Shown: positions 38,089 through 50,000 of the stretch, piece after piece
Layout of the letters: the number at the start of each line of letters is the position of its first letter
Numbering within the stretch: the stretch's first letter is position 1
Notes under the pieces: model-generated
What the model was told of the DNA's origin: nothing
Database searches by the model: none
The model's input: the letters and a program-made list of their open reading frames with translations, nothing else
Made by a program: the position numbers and the translations under genes
DNA from: Pelargonium tetragonum
Taxonomy: Eukaryota > Streptophyta > Magnoliopsida > Geraniales > Geraniaceae
Reading direction: 5' to 3'
Assembly (NCBI GenBank): GCA_036897445.1
Contig: JAYMTL010000018.1
Span: 62,001-126,000, forward strand
Length of the DNA stretch: 64,000 nt

Positions 38089-40079
38089 GGATTGGAATAC
38101 TGCAAAAAGAGGGTAAGGTCCTTCTTTTACTTAACGTAGCTATCCCTATAATGAATAAAACTCAACGATAAGAGATAAGAGAAAAACCCCTTACGGAGAA
38201 CCCCTAGGCTCAACTAAATTAAGTACGAAGAGCTACAAAGTTTCCTGGTTTATAAGGATTTTCTTTTCCTATAAGGAGTAGTTATTAAAACCTTATAATA
38301 AAATCTCGTGGTGTTAAGGCTCCTTCCCAATCTCTTAAATAGCCGTCCTATCTCTGGTTTTCTTTTTATTAGAGTACTTTGAGTCCTTCCCTAGTCTCTA
38401 ACTAGCCTAGTATCCGCGGCTCTATAAATTTGCCCAATCTCGACTCTACTCGAAATTTGAGAAGTCCTAAAAATTCAGCATAATCAAATAAATCCCGAAT
38501 TAGCCCTGACAAAAGTATATCTTAGGTTTAGCCTTCCCAGTAAGAGGTTAATTTATATCCAGCGGCGTTGGCAGCTTTTTTGGAATTTTAAGAGGGTAAT
38601 CCCCGCGATAGAAAGTATCTAAGAGTTTTTTAGTCGAAAACTCCCTTCTCGTTTAAGGAAGGAAGCTTTATCTATTCTTATGTAATTGCCAATCTAAACA
38701 AAAAGAATGTTTAGTTTAGTGTATATGGTCTCGCATAGAAACTGGATTCCCAAAACTTTGAATTGTTCTAACCAATTGAAATCCTTATAACCCAATCTTG
38801 ACCAACTACAAATATCCTCTCTTTGCTTGTAAGCTCTTTCTACAGAACAGGAAACTCATTAATTGCAAACTAAATCCTATAAACACCCAACCTCTTGATA
38901 TAAATCCAACTTGTTCTAACCCATCAAAGGAACATACATGAATTCTCTAGTGTCAAAAGGAATTTCAGTAGTCAGTTTTCTATTAGGTGTCCTTACCTAT
39001 TCTTGTTCTTGATTTAAGCGGGTACTTATAATAGTAACTAATAGTAGTAGAAGTCTTTCATTTGTAAGAGGGAGAGTTCCACTATCTTGAGTCTAACCTT
39101 TAATAAATTTAAGGAAAATCCCTTAACACTAGGATAACAAAGTGGAGGGCCCTTTTTAACTTTTGGAAGAGCTGACTCTTTTTCAAGACTTAATCCTTTA
39201 GGAATCCGCACCCTTCTTAGAGAGTACCTTACCTAGTTTTAACTCAAAACTTTCTTATTCCCAAATAAATAATCAAAAAGTGTCCTCGTGCAAAAAATCT
39301 TACATCTAAATTAATTATGGGATTTTTCATATGCAACGCCCAATAAAAAGGAAATTCCGAGGCTTTCCTTGAGTTTCCCGTCTTGACTTAGCCCGTTATA
39401 TAGATATAGAGCGCTATTTTATTCTACTAATTGTAATTGCATTTTGTACAAAGAGAAATGACTTAAAACTTACTAAAACAGGATGTTATACTTCTTTTTT
39501 TAATCCAGATTATAAGTTAGTATACATATTTCAGCAGCAGAGACACCCGTGTTGTTGATACTAAAAATTCTATCGCAATATAGGGGGCACCCTGGCAACT
39601 TAAAGCGAAGCCTATAACTCTCGGACTATATATGCAACTGCCCCGAGGATTTCTTATTATATTCTTTTTTTTTTCTTTTCTCCTTAACAAATTGGTTTAA
39701 ACTCTTTTTAATAAGGAAGAGTTATATATTCTAAAAAAATATCCTAGAGCAGAGCAATAAAAGTCGAAAGTTAGAGTTCTCTAATATCATAGGGCAGCCC
39801 TCCCAATATATAAATTAAAGTCTTTACTATCCCATTTACTGAAATGCTAGTTTAAAATAAAGGTAAAACTTCTACTCTTTGAATTCCAAGATAGCACAGA
39901 GAACTTTAATTGTAAAGTATTCAAAAAGCTTTTAATTGCGTCGCATAAGTTTTTGAACGCGAGGCTCCTCGTAGAGTTAAAAAAGTTCTAAGTATTTATA
40001 CAAAGGGGAGAAGGGTTTATTAATTATGAGCCGGTTCCAAGAGTTTAATCTAAAAAAGCTATAAGCTTGCCTCCTATTA

Positions 40080-40150
40080 GTGATAGGATTCGAACCTCCA
40101 GTTCAAAAGGTGATTTTTATTAAGTGCTACTAGTAGACCTTCCCTGTGTG
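40080..40150 (-). pseudogene. tRNA-like T-arm remnant
   Basis: The minus strand has an exact GGTTCGAATC (40087-40096) with three T-stem pairs (AGG with CCT). GTAGCAC about 29 nt upstream on that strand could be a mutated GTAGAGC D-arm box. No anticodon stem is seen. Confidence 0.35.
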
Positions 40151-42021
40151 AAGGGTTACTCCTTTTTAGTATATACTAGCGCAACGAAAACCTTTTAAGT
40201 ACTAAGAGCTAAGCTGCAGGGCTTGTATTAAGTAGGTTAGAAGTTTAACCCCGGAAAGACTTAACTTTATATTATAATTATATAGGATTATTTCGTAGTA
40301 GGGGATTCGACTAAGTTTATAGAGCACCTTAATACTTTGTTAAACATTGAGGGATTTTAGATATATACAACGGGTAAGAAAAAGCTTTTCACATCAAATC
40401 GCGATTGTAAGGACTTTCTATATGAAAAATGAAAGTTCAAAACCTCCATTCATTATTGTACGAAGATTTGGTTCTAGGTGTCTAGAGAATTAGAGTCATT
40501 CAGCCGAAGCTACTTCGTTAAAGAAGTTTAAAAGCAAGGAAAGGTAATTGGCTAATAAAGCTCTCTATACACACTATGCATTCATAGATAACCGAGACAA
40601 TCCTCCTAATTAAAAATCCTCTAGACAGAAAACCTAAGCTTACCTGATGGATTAGGGCTTGCCTGTTAAAGGGTTGTTACCCTTTGGGCTCCTTGTTTTC
40701 TTTTTTTATAAGTACCAAAAAAGAGCTTATGAGACTTGGTCAAAACACCCTTGATCTACTAATTCCTGTTTACTTAAAAAGTAAGGGAGCGCTACCCTTC
40801 AATTTTGTCTTTATTTTAATAAAGACAAATCTATTGCTTTAGTAACGTTTTTGGGTTATACTGGGCCCCTAAAAAGCGCTTTGTGAGGAAAGTCCCTTCT
40901 AGAATTAAAGCTTCAAAAAGCAATCCTTGAGAACACTTATGCAATTGTTATTTTGGGTTTGTTTTCAAATGAATTACTGGAGATGGATGCAATGGAGCAC
41001 GAGGGTTTACGGGGAAGCTGATATAATTGTAGTTTTAATTAATCCTCTAGTATATGAAGTGCCTATTTTAACCTTTAGTTGTACCTGGGTTTCACTAAAA
41101 AGCAAGTACAAGCAAGTAGGACTTCTCCTCTTGTTTAGAAAGGGGCCTAATATAGTAATAGAGTGTATAAGAATTCAGCAAATGAAATGATAGGTTTCCC
41201 CTGTGTCAGTTTCCTTGGATAAGGATCCTAAACTTTTTAGTAATTAGTAAGGCAGGGGTTGCTTTTTTATTTAAACAAATGTAATTTTAAACCCAGGAGA
41301 GTTTTACTGCTCTAGCTAGTAACAAAGGGAACCCTTTCTAGTAAGTAAAAAGGAGATGCTTTTATACCAAAAAATTTCATAAAGAAAATCCCTCTCTGTT
41401 CTTCACTTTATGCCCTGACATTAGTAGAACCGAACCCCACGGAAATACTTTGCACAAAATGACTTTAATCTTATTTTAGCCGTATCTCGTACATTTAAGA
41501 GCAACATTCAAATCCGATTTAGAATCCTTGTACAGTAAAATCTCTTTTATCTTATTACTATATAAAGGAGCAGCCTCCCTGCTATAATATACATTACATC
41601 TTGACAGGACACCTTCTTATATTATAAGAGACCCTTTATTATTATTTTATCGGGCTGGGGCTCCGTTTACTAAAAGCAGGAACAACAAAGGGTAACTCTC
41701 AATAAATCAGGTTCTAGCTTTGTAACATATAGAATGAGCCTTTTATGGCGATAGAGTAAGGGTAAGGGGGACTGGCTAAAACTTTCTGTGTCTTGATAAT
41801 TAAATGCTTTTATTTATGCTCCGGACCCGAATTTTCTAGTAGTTTATAAGAAAGCGTCTATACCCTAAAGAAGACTCACCCCAGGTCTCTTTTTTCTTTG
41901 CTCTGAATTCCTTTTGAATTATCTTTAGCGTCCCAATTAAGAGGGAATTCTAAGAAGAGTAAGCATGCTTAGTTAAATGTTGATAATTTGAATATTTCAG
42001 CATAAGGGCATACAAATAGAA

Positions 42022-42041
42022 ATATATATATATATATATAT
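42022..42041. repeat. (AT)10 microsatellite
   Basis: Ten perfect AT dinucleotides flanked by A- and T-rich sequence. It is the longest simple dinucleotide run that I noticed in the window. Confidence 0.9.
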
Positions 42042-42689
42042 TATAGGGTATGGGTCCTTTCCTAAATTTTAACATACACACTAGATTGATCGAGAAAAAA
42101 GAAGATACAAGTTTCCTACCAATTACTTTCGAAACTTAAAGCTTTGCTAGCCCAAGTATGAGTAAACAAAAATTCACAAGATTCCCGAGTCTAACTGGGA
42201 AAAGCCCTCAAATTACCTAGTAAGATTGAAAATTTAGAAAACTTGTTATGAAAGTACGCCTTATTCTTAAAAGGAGTTCCCTAGTTACCTTGTGTCGGAT
42301 AAGCTTTGTTAAAACTATTCCCGGTATTTTTTTCTAGTGGGTAAACCCAGAGGGAGAGGTACTCCTTGGTTATGGATATACCTTTTATTTATCTCTTACT
42401 TCGTTTCTGCAAGGCTCCACACGAGTCCGGTAAAAAGAATTACTAACAAGCCTCGTGAACTACAGTTTAGATTTCACAACATTAATTAACGGAAAAGCCG
42501 CCTCTTTTTCAATTAAGAAAGAGCCCGATGAAAAGGGAGGTTTTTTTAGCTATAATTTTGCCCATAAAAGAGAGTTCTATTAACTGGAGTCCTAAAAAGC
42601 TCGTAGTATCCAGTGCAACCTTGTATGCATATTCCTGTTTTGCTTGTGTCAGTTCTTACTTTCGTTTTAAAATAAACAATGAAACCAAA

Positions 42690-42760
42690 AGCGCTGCTAG
42701 ATTCGAACCTTGTGACATTCTTGCAAACTGGGAAGCATTTTAGTTCTCTTGTTCAGCAGC
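42690..42760 (-). pseudogene. tRNA-Cys-like remnant
   Basis: The minus strand has an exact GGTTCGAATC (42700-42709). Upstream on that strand the loop TTGCAAG would present anticodon GCA (Cys) with U33 kept, on a stem in which three of five pairs hold. GCTGCTG further upstream pairs fully (one G-U) with TAGCAGC, but at a distance too short for a standard acceptor stem, so that pairing may be coincidental. Identity is tentative. Confidence 0.3.
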
Positions 42761-43333
42761 TATAATACAAGACTTTTCCTTAACGCAAGAGACTTAAGGA
42801 CTTCTATCTAAGCTATTTTACTCGACTGGAGGCATTCGAAGAAGGGTAAGGCAATAACTATCTTAGATAGTACATCCATACCTTAAAAACCCCAACTGCT
42901 TGCCTTGTTTGTTTCTTGCGCATACCTAAAAAAGCTTGATTATGGATACCTAGACCTATCCTCTGAATCTTAATATAGTAAAAAACTTTCCTAGCAAACC
43001 TTGTGGAGCTCTTGTAAAATCTATTTGTTACTTAGAAATAGAAGCTTATTTTTATGTTTAACAGGTCCCTCTTTACCGGTACGTAGGACCTCTATGTACT
43101 ATTGGGAGCCCTTGTTACTTAACCACTCACGGAGGGTCGGTCAACCTCAACAAATTAATAGAACAGCTGCGATTTGACTATACTAAAAAAAGTTCTCCGG
43201 TCTCCTTTTACATAAAACCAAAATAAAAATATAAAGGATATCTTGTTAAACGGAGTAACTTAAAGTTCGCGCGAGTTGTATATGTAATAAGTAGTATACG
43301 GGTTCTCTTAAATAAAATAGGGTGGCTTACTTT

Positions 43334-43355
43334 CCGCTATAAAGTCTTTTAGCGG
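43334..43355. repeat. Hairpin with one bulge
   Basis: CCGCTA (43334-43339) pairs with TAGCGG (43350-43355), and AAA pairs with TTT inside, leaving one bulged T and the loop GTC. The nine pairs in total make it one of the more stable small structures in the window. Confidence 0.5.
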
Positions 43356-44268
43356 GGAGATTAATAATCGGGTTTTCCTTCTTGAATAGTTCTAAAATTT
43401 CTACTTATTTTTACAGAATCCTCTATAACTCAGGCACTAGGAGGACTATAGGAAAAACGAGAGCATCTTAGCTTTATTGATTATTTGCAGTACAGCTGCT
43501 TGTTGATAGTATAAGTAACTTAAATATGAATTTTCGGGTTATTTTGCTGGACGCTTCTTTACTATAGTAATAAGTGAGTGGGGCCCAGATTTCTTACGGG
43601 TTATGCTCAATATTTTCATAAGTTAAAACCTATAGCCACGCGATAGAATAGAAGTTGAAAAGTTACACAAGAATAAGAAGATAAAAATTTTTGTTATTAT
43701 AGCAATAGCAGGGTCCTTTCCTTACTCTAAAGGCGCCCGAAAAAAATAAGAATAGAAGCTCCATTAACAGAAGTAGCGAAGTATCCGGGTCTACTTAAGG
43801 TTTTACAGCCGGTGGCTTTTTATACTGTGAACAAAAATGTATTGTACTGAAGGGTATCCCACTCTTATTGAATAATAGTCTAAATAACTAGTAAGCAGAG
43901 CTCAAAGTTATATTAATATTAACAAGGAGTCGTTTTTTTAGGGTTTAAAGAAATAAGAATACCTGGAGCTCCTTACTGGTTTCACAGAAGGCAATTTATT
44001 GCTTAGTAAAAATTTTTTTAAAGTTGTATTAATTCTTTTTCCTTATATTCTAGAAATCCTCTTTCTTCTAGAACAATTTTTTTCTTTAACTCCAACTCCT
44101 TTATCGGATTAGTGGTTTAGCGCTTCCAAAATAAGACTACATAGCTTACTTTAGACAAGAATTTCCATTGACTGCTATGTTCTTACTTTCATCTGCAGCT
44201 CGCTAAGATAAGGATAAGACAAGAAGCAAAACTGTGTATCGGTTCAGGAAATGTTGAAGTTTACAGAG

Positions 44269-44286
44269 GCAGAGCTATTGCTCTGC
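44269..44286. repeat. 7-bp GC-rich hairpin
   Basis: GCAGAGC (44269-44275) and GCTCTGC (44280-44286) pair perfectly around TATT. It lies in a locally G-rich stretch, and no gene lies upstream that it could terminate. Confidence 0.5.
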
Positions 44287-45550
44287 GATACGCGCACTCT
44301 TAGGATATGACTCCTTAGTTTTACTTAGTTTTTTTATAAGGTGACTCAGAATTATGAATCTTAGAACAGGGGATTTGCTTTCATGCTCTCTCAGAGTATA
44401 GGAGAACGATAAATGAACAGCTTACAGAGTTTGATAAATAACATTCTAAGTCGTAGGCACTCTTTAGTATTCCTGGCAATCCAATTCATTTTTTAAGTAT
44501 AATTTGTTAAGGTAAAGTACAGAGTTTTAGTGGAAAGTTGCTGCATTTGTTCTTTGTGAGAGAGTACATTCTAATTTAGTACTGATGTTAATATTTCATT
44601 GGGAAGTGCTATTTGCACAGTATAGCCGATAACTGATTCTATTTTTTGTAAGCAAGGTACTTCTTTAGATAGCTTTATGAGGGTAGCTTTTTGGGTTTTG
44701 TTAAAGCCAAGCAGCTAAAGGATTCTAAGACTAAAATGAGTTCCTTGAGGGACAAGATATTAAGAAAGAAAAGAGCTGAGGCTAAAGTTCTGGGTTTTCA
44801 TCTTCTTCTTTAGCTGATAATCCGATAATCGTAACGAATTTGTATTAGTATTCCGTACTTGAGTTTAAGTAAGATAGATAGAATTTTCTCTAGACTGAAC
44901 GCAACCTCAACTCAATAGTATAAGGAGTATAAGGTTTGCTTTACAAAACCCTTTAAGGATCCTGCGTGGAAAGGCTACAACTCGTAAAAGAAAAAAAAAT
45001 TCCCCTTGGTGTACAACTAAATTGACTGAAAATATTAGAGTAAAGAGGGAATGACTCCTCGCGGGTAAGTGTTAAGCTTCTCTGTTTCCGGGAATACAGA
45101 ATAATAGGAGGAATTCTAAAACGGGAAAAGCTTCCTTCCTATTCCCGCTCTGAACAACATGCAGTCTAAAGCTAAAAAGTTTCCCCAACCTTGAGATAAG
45201 GGGTGTTTAAGACTAAAGTCAGGAATCTGATATCTATGGTAAATTGCCTCCTCGTTTTTCTGAAACTATATTATGTAAAAGTCTAATTATTAACAGGAAA
45301 AGTTTTGACAAGGGCGCCAGAGTCGGTAGATTTTTTTATCTTAAAAAATTCCCCGACTGCAGCTTTCTTGCCTTTTTTTACAAGGTGCGTAGGTTTTTCC
45401 TAAGTTATGAGTTCCCGATGCTTTACTTGGAAATCCAGGGCATCCCTTTATAGCTTTTTTCTAGGGGCCTTGGGTGCTTTCACTGGAGTATGTATTTAAA
45501 ATAAAAAGGAGTTTCTAATGTCTTACCAATCCACCATTATATCAGAAATC

Positions 45551-45600
45551 CCTGCAGTTTTGCAGGCGGGTCCTATGGGCTACCCTCTTCGGAATCCGAA
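45551..45600. repeat. Two adjacent small palindromes
   Basis: CCTGC/GCAGG around AGTTTT (45551-45566) is followed 21 bp later by TTCGGA-A-TCCGAA (45588-45600). Each is near chance level; the close pairing is the only reason for listing them. Confidence 0.4.
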
Positions 45601-48600
45601 ATTCTTCTAGAAGTTCATTAATATGAGCAAGGTCTCCTCCTTTTTGAGGTGGTGTTTACTAAGCGAAAAAAAAAAAGGATAATTTATACAAAGTAAGTCA
45701 AAAAGACAGAAAAGTTCAAGGGTCCTCCTTTACTTCTAGAATCTAGGCATAAAAGTTTCTTGGTTATTTAGAGAAGTTCCACCATATTTTATAGAGCAAG
45801 TCAAACCGAAAAAGATTTACCATTTTTCTAGAAAAAGTAACGGGGGCTTAGGAATAACCTAGAGTTCTTGCTGCTGTCCCTTTCAAGATTTTAGGACTCT
45901 CGGGCCTTTCTAGTTTTACTGGATCCGAGTATAGAGTAATAACGAGATTTAATAAAGAGTTGAAATTAAATAGGATTTTTCAACTAGCAAAGTACTTGTA
46001 AAATCGAGCCCTTTATTTCTTGTTTTTATAAACAAAAAAGAAGTGCACCCTATTAAAGAGGTTTAGAATACTCAATTTTTGTGAAAAATCAAACTAAATT
46101 GCTAGGCTGTCTATAGAATCGGTTATTGGCTAGAAGGGCCCTCTGTGTAATATAAGGAGCTTCCCCTTTTAGCCGTTGTTAAATCTAGAAAATGCTCCAA
46201 AAGAGGTTAAGTAACTCCAAAATTATCTACTTCAACGAGTTTTCAAACAATACTTAAGCATAGTGTCTTTTCGCCCTTTATAAAACGGGGCCTTTTCCTA
46301 AGGAGTTGACTCTTTATATAACGTTAATCTTGCTAGCTACAAGGTTATCCCATAAAAACAAGAAGACCTTTGCATTGAAGATCTTAGGGATCTCGGTTCG
46401 CAGATATTGCTATATACACTGTAAGGGTTTTTAAAATACAAATGGAAAACGAATTCGCACTTTTAAGACTAAAAGCGGCTATTCTATAAGATTTTTACCT
46501 TTACTCAATTCATACTCTAATGTGTTTCTAGCCCATACCCTAAGGAAACCCTTTTTGCCCCCGTATATTGAATTAATTTAAAAGCCTGTTTCGACAAACG
46601 GGTATTAAACTAGCCCACTCTGACCTCTTACTTAAATTCTACATTTCGTAAAACTCCCTTATCCAAAATCTTATATTGCAGATAGGAAAAAAGGTAAACC
46701 TTTGTCTAATCTTAGGACCCCTCCCCCTTTAGGGACTTACAAAAGCCAGTAAAAGGGACCCCTCTATTTTATTACTTACATCGGGGTAGCTTGCCTGTAG
46801 GACTCTTTTACTTTGTATTAGTGCTCTAAGGCTTTTGCTTAGGTGAACCCGGTATTACAGGAAGCGTAGATCTACAATTAAATAAAACAGAGGCTATTCC
46901 CTGCTGCTTAGACCAGGATCCCTATTCCGAGGTATTAGATCAAGTGCTATAAAAGCAACCTATAAAGATTTCAGCACCGGGTTACCTATTGTTTCAGGCT
47001 TAAGCTAAAACATTACTATCCGCTAGGACAACCCTCTGCCGGGTTCCAAGGCCTTTTATTTTCATTTTATTTTAATATTATATTAACTGCATTTCAAATA
47101 AGTCTTTAAACGCGTATTCCGGCAAACACCCTTTATCTTAAAAATAGAAGTTGAATATTCACCAAAATCCGATACTTTAGAAAAACCCCGGTTACTACTC
47201 TATCCAGATTTTTATATACCCCCAATTCTTTATATTCCTAAGATTTTTTAGAGGCTCGCAATTGCCCATATAACCTCTTCCTTGACGACTTAGGGAATCC
47301 TTAGGAGCGGGTTAGATTCTAGGATAGCAGCTTCCGAGGACTCCCCGAAAGCTTTAAAAAGACCTTGAAAAAGCTCCTAAGGCATACCCTTTTTTTAGCG
47401 GCGGCTTCTTTCTGAAACAAACTTCTAGGCCTTGTGGGAAATACCCAAGCTAGAGTGCTTCTAAATTTATTAGTATAGGAAAACCCAGCAAAACTGCCCT
47501 AAGCTAATTTTTTAGAGTACCCGTGCCGATATGGAATTTTAAAAAGCTAAACTGAAGAGTAATACAAGAGAGGACCCGAGCATTAAGTCTAGTACTTGTG
47601 TAACTAAGTCCTTTATTTTATACAGGGAATTGGGTAGTTCATAGCACTTAAAGTTGTGTTTCTATTGGCAAGTCAAAGTATTAACCTTTTTAGATCAGGA
47701 GTCTCTAATCTGTTAATCATAACCAAAAAGGTGGGGATACAAGAAAGTAATTTAGAGCTTTTTAACTAGGGAGCCCTGGCTCCGGGGAAATCATAGTAAA
47801 GGTTTTGCGGCGGGACTTATTTGAAATAGACTCGAAAATGTTTAAACACTCGTGCTAATATCTCTTAACACATCTTAACACAGGCAGGGGTAATATAACT
47901 AATTAAGATAAGATTCTATATACCTGCTTTTGCTAAGGCTTTTCTTTTTTTGCATTATTAAAAAGTCGTGTAAATTAAAAGTAATAAGTGCCTGGGTTTT
48001 TGCTATAAGACTTTAGGCTCCTTCAACTAACACAAAAAAAGAGTCTCTTGGTTCATTTAAAGTACTAATGCTTCTGAAACTCAGTCAATAAACGGATTTG
48101 TGGGCTTTAAATAAAATAGAAGCTTCCCCAACTTTTTAATCCTTAGATGTGATATTGGATAAAGTTTTCGGAGCTCTAGCTTAATTTATACTAAAGTAAT
48201 AAACTATATCCTTTGTGTGAAACCCGGGATCTTCATCAAAATAAGGTATGGACTCAGACAAAAATCTATATCTGTCAAAACCTCCTCTAATCTAATTTAC
48301 ATGCTAGCTTTTCTTACCCTTTCAGGCCTTTGCAGGGAAGATTTTTAACAGCACAGGTAAAACTAGTAACAAAATAGAAGGAAAACCTTGTGCTATAGGA
48401 TGATAGAAAAGAGTTGCCCTGAAGAAAGGGCGGTAGTTAGTATGCCACATTCTGCTATTAGAAATTTCAGTGTAATCCCCTCAAATTCTTGTGACTGTTT
48501 TATATAGAGTCTCTTTGCCTACAGGGGCTGCTCTGTTTACAACTAAGAGTTTAGGGAATTGCGGAGTCCTTATACTTCGAAAACTCAGGATTAAAACTTC

Positions 48601-49614
48601 AATCTTTCTATGAGCCTTTAAGATTTGTTAAATTTATTATAATACATTAATCTCCCTCCGCTATGCTCCAGCCGGGGGTTCGTAAGAGAGGAAAACAGGA
48701 TTACAAGAAAATAAGTATGCCAGGGCTTACATGTACGTACAATTCCCGGTTATATATAAACCATATAAGTGTTAAGTAAGTAGGAGTATTGTCGTGCCTT
48801 TTTTCTTATCTACTATATACAAATAATAGACAAAAGTGAGGTGGGGCCCCTGGTAGCAAACTGAAAGAGTACCCTAGTCCAAGTTTAGGTGGGTTTGATT
48901 TTTTGCAATAAGGCTGTACCACTTATTCTTAGATAGAGCGAGGGACTTAAAAAACCCCTAAAAAGGTTAATATTACCTTCCGCAGAGCTGGGCTTAATAC
49001 AAGCAAAGAATCAAAACCAAATTTAGTAAGAAGGGTCGCTGCTCTTATTCTGGGACATGCGTGCCTTGATAGACAAGGATGACAAATCTGATAAAGAAGG
49101 AAAAGAAGAAAGTAAATCCGCGGTTTCAATTTTTGTAGAGAGGAGATGAATTGCGACCTTTCCGAAGTTGCTAAAGTCTTCCTAACTGCAAGGTGAAAGA
49201 CTTTTACGTACTTTATTATATAGAAGGGGAGCGCCTCTTGCTAGGAAATTAACAATACAAGTATAGGAAAATCCGTAGTCTAACTACAAGAAAAATTTTG
49301 TAATATCTCCCAATTTTCCTTATAAATATGAGATTGAGACGAAGACACCCTGCTTTAAAATTTAAGAGCTCCCTTAACACGGGCCTACTTCTTCTTTGCA
49401 AACACTCAAATGTCAATCGCAACATAAGACCTCCTATAAAACCTAAGAGTACAAAATGAAAGATGCTTGAACGGAAATCCGGTACAAGATTAAACAGGGT
49501 CCTACCAAAACTTAGTTTTGCTATTGCTATATTGTATACTCTTAAAAGCATAATTTCTTTTCGTTTAGGAATCCAATTTACTTAGTTCCCCACGGGCCCC
49601 TTTTAAAAACCAGG

Positions 49615-50000
49615 ATCGGGCAGCTATACCTGTACTTGTTGCTAGGGCTCTTGTAGCTAACTTAGTGTACTGTTGTTAATGCTGTTATTGCTTATTCTTT
49701 CTTGTACTTGTTTTAGGAGCTGCTGACTTACTTGACTTAGCAAGAGCAATAGCAGGAACAGAAGCAGAGACAGGAGCCAGCAAGAGAAAGAGCAAGGGAG
49801 CAGGCAGTAAGAGAGCTGTACTTTTATATTTATTATATTCTTAATATGTACTAGTTAGTTACTTCTTATCTTATATAGTTTTCTTTTTATAGTATATGTT
49901 ATAGTTATGGTATTATATTAGTTCTTTATCTATATAGGTGTCTAGTAGAAGATAAGGTATATGAGTTATAATAGTATTGCTTCCTTAAGGTGTACGTATC
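49615..50000 (-). repeat. Family A member, solitary
   Basis: The plus strand has TACCTGTACTTGTTG (49627-49641), ACTTGTTTTAGGAGCT, GGAACAGAA and GGAGCCAG in the order seen at 21130-21335. TACCTGCACCTTGTTG in unit 2 is a close match to the first word. On the minus strand a stop-free run of about 50 codons begins after a TAA with a Tyr-Asn-Lys-Tyr-Lys block. It continues with a Leu/Ala/Pro-rich hydrophobic part that includes LAPVSASVP and ends in a basic Ser/Lys/Thr tail (APKTSTRKNK). This resembles a small one-pass membrane peptide, but no start codon or known family is evident. Confidence 0.6.

Larger units (their letters stand above)
38118..49614. other. Gene-free spacer
   Basis: This stretch contains tRNA-like remnants at 40087 and 42700, the (AT)10 tract, and hairpins at 43334, 44269, 45551 and 45588. 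From 38340 to 39300 the plus strand is C-rich, with two copies of TTGTTCTAACC (38765 and 38910). From 44200 to 44760 the plus strand is G-rich. The 100-codon frame at 49249-49551 (minus strand) is the longest in the window, is Arg/Leu/Phe-rich, and has no domain that I recognise. Confidence 0.6.

Noticed and set aside
31522-41698. Exact 14-mer ACAAAGGGTAACTC at 31522 and 41685
   Set aside because: Dozens of exact 14-mer pairs are expected at random in this composition.
29441-44006. TTCACAGAA-GCAATTT match between 29441-29468 and 43981-44006
   Set aside because: About 22 of 27 positions match, but tens of such pairs are expected by chance among all positions of an AT-rich 64 kb window.
23640-44389. 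TTTGCTTTCATG match between 23640-23659 and 44369-44389
   Set aside because: 18 of 20 identical positions are not significant given the number of comparisons, and the flanks do not align.
25891-45676. A11 runs at 25891-25901 and 45666-45676
   Set aside because: Homopolymers of this length are ordinary in such AT-rich DNA, and no element end or target duplication accompanies them.
49249-49551. Longest open frame, 100 codons on the minus strand
   Set aside because: Several stop-free runs of this length are expected by chance at this composition. The peptide has no domain, and no ribosome-binding site or neighbour supports it.
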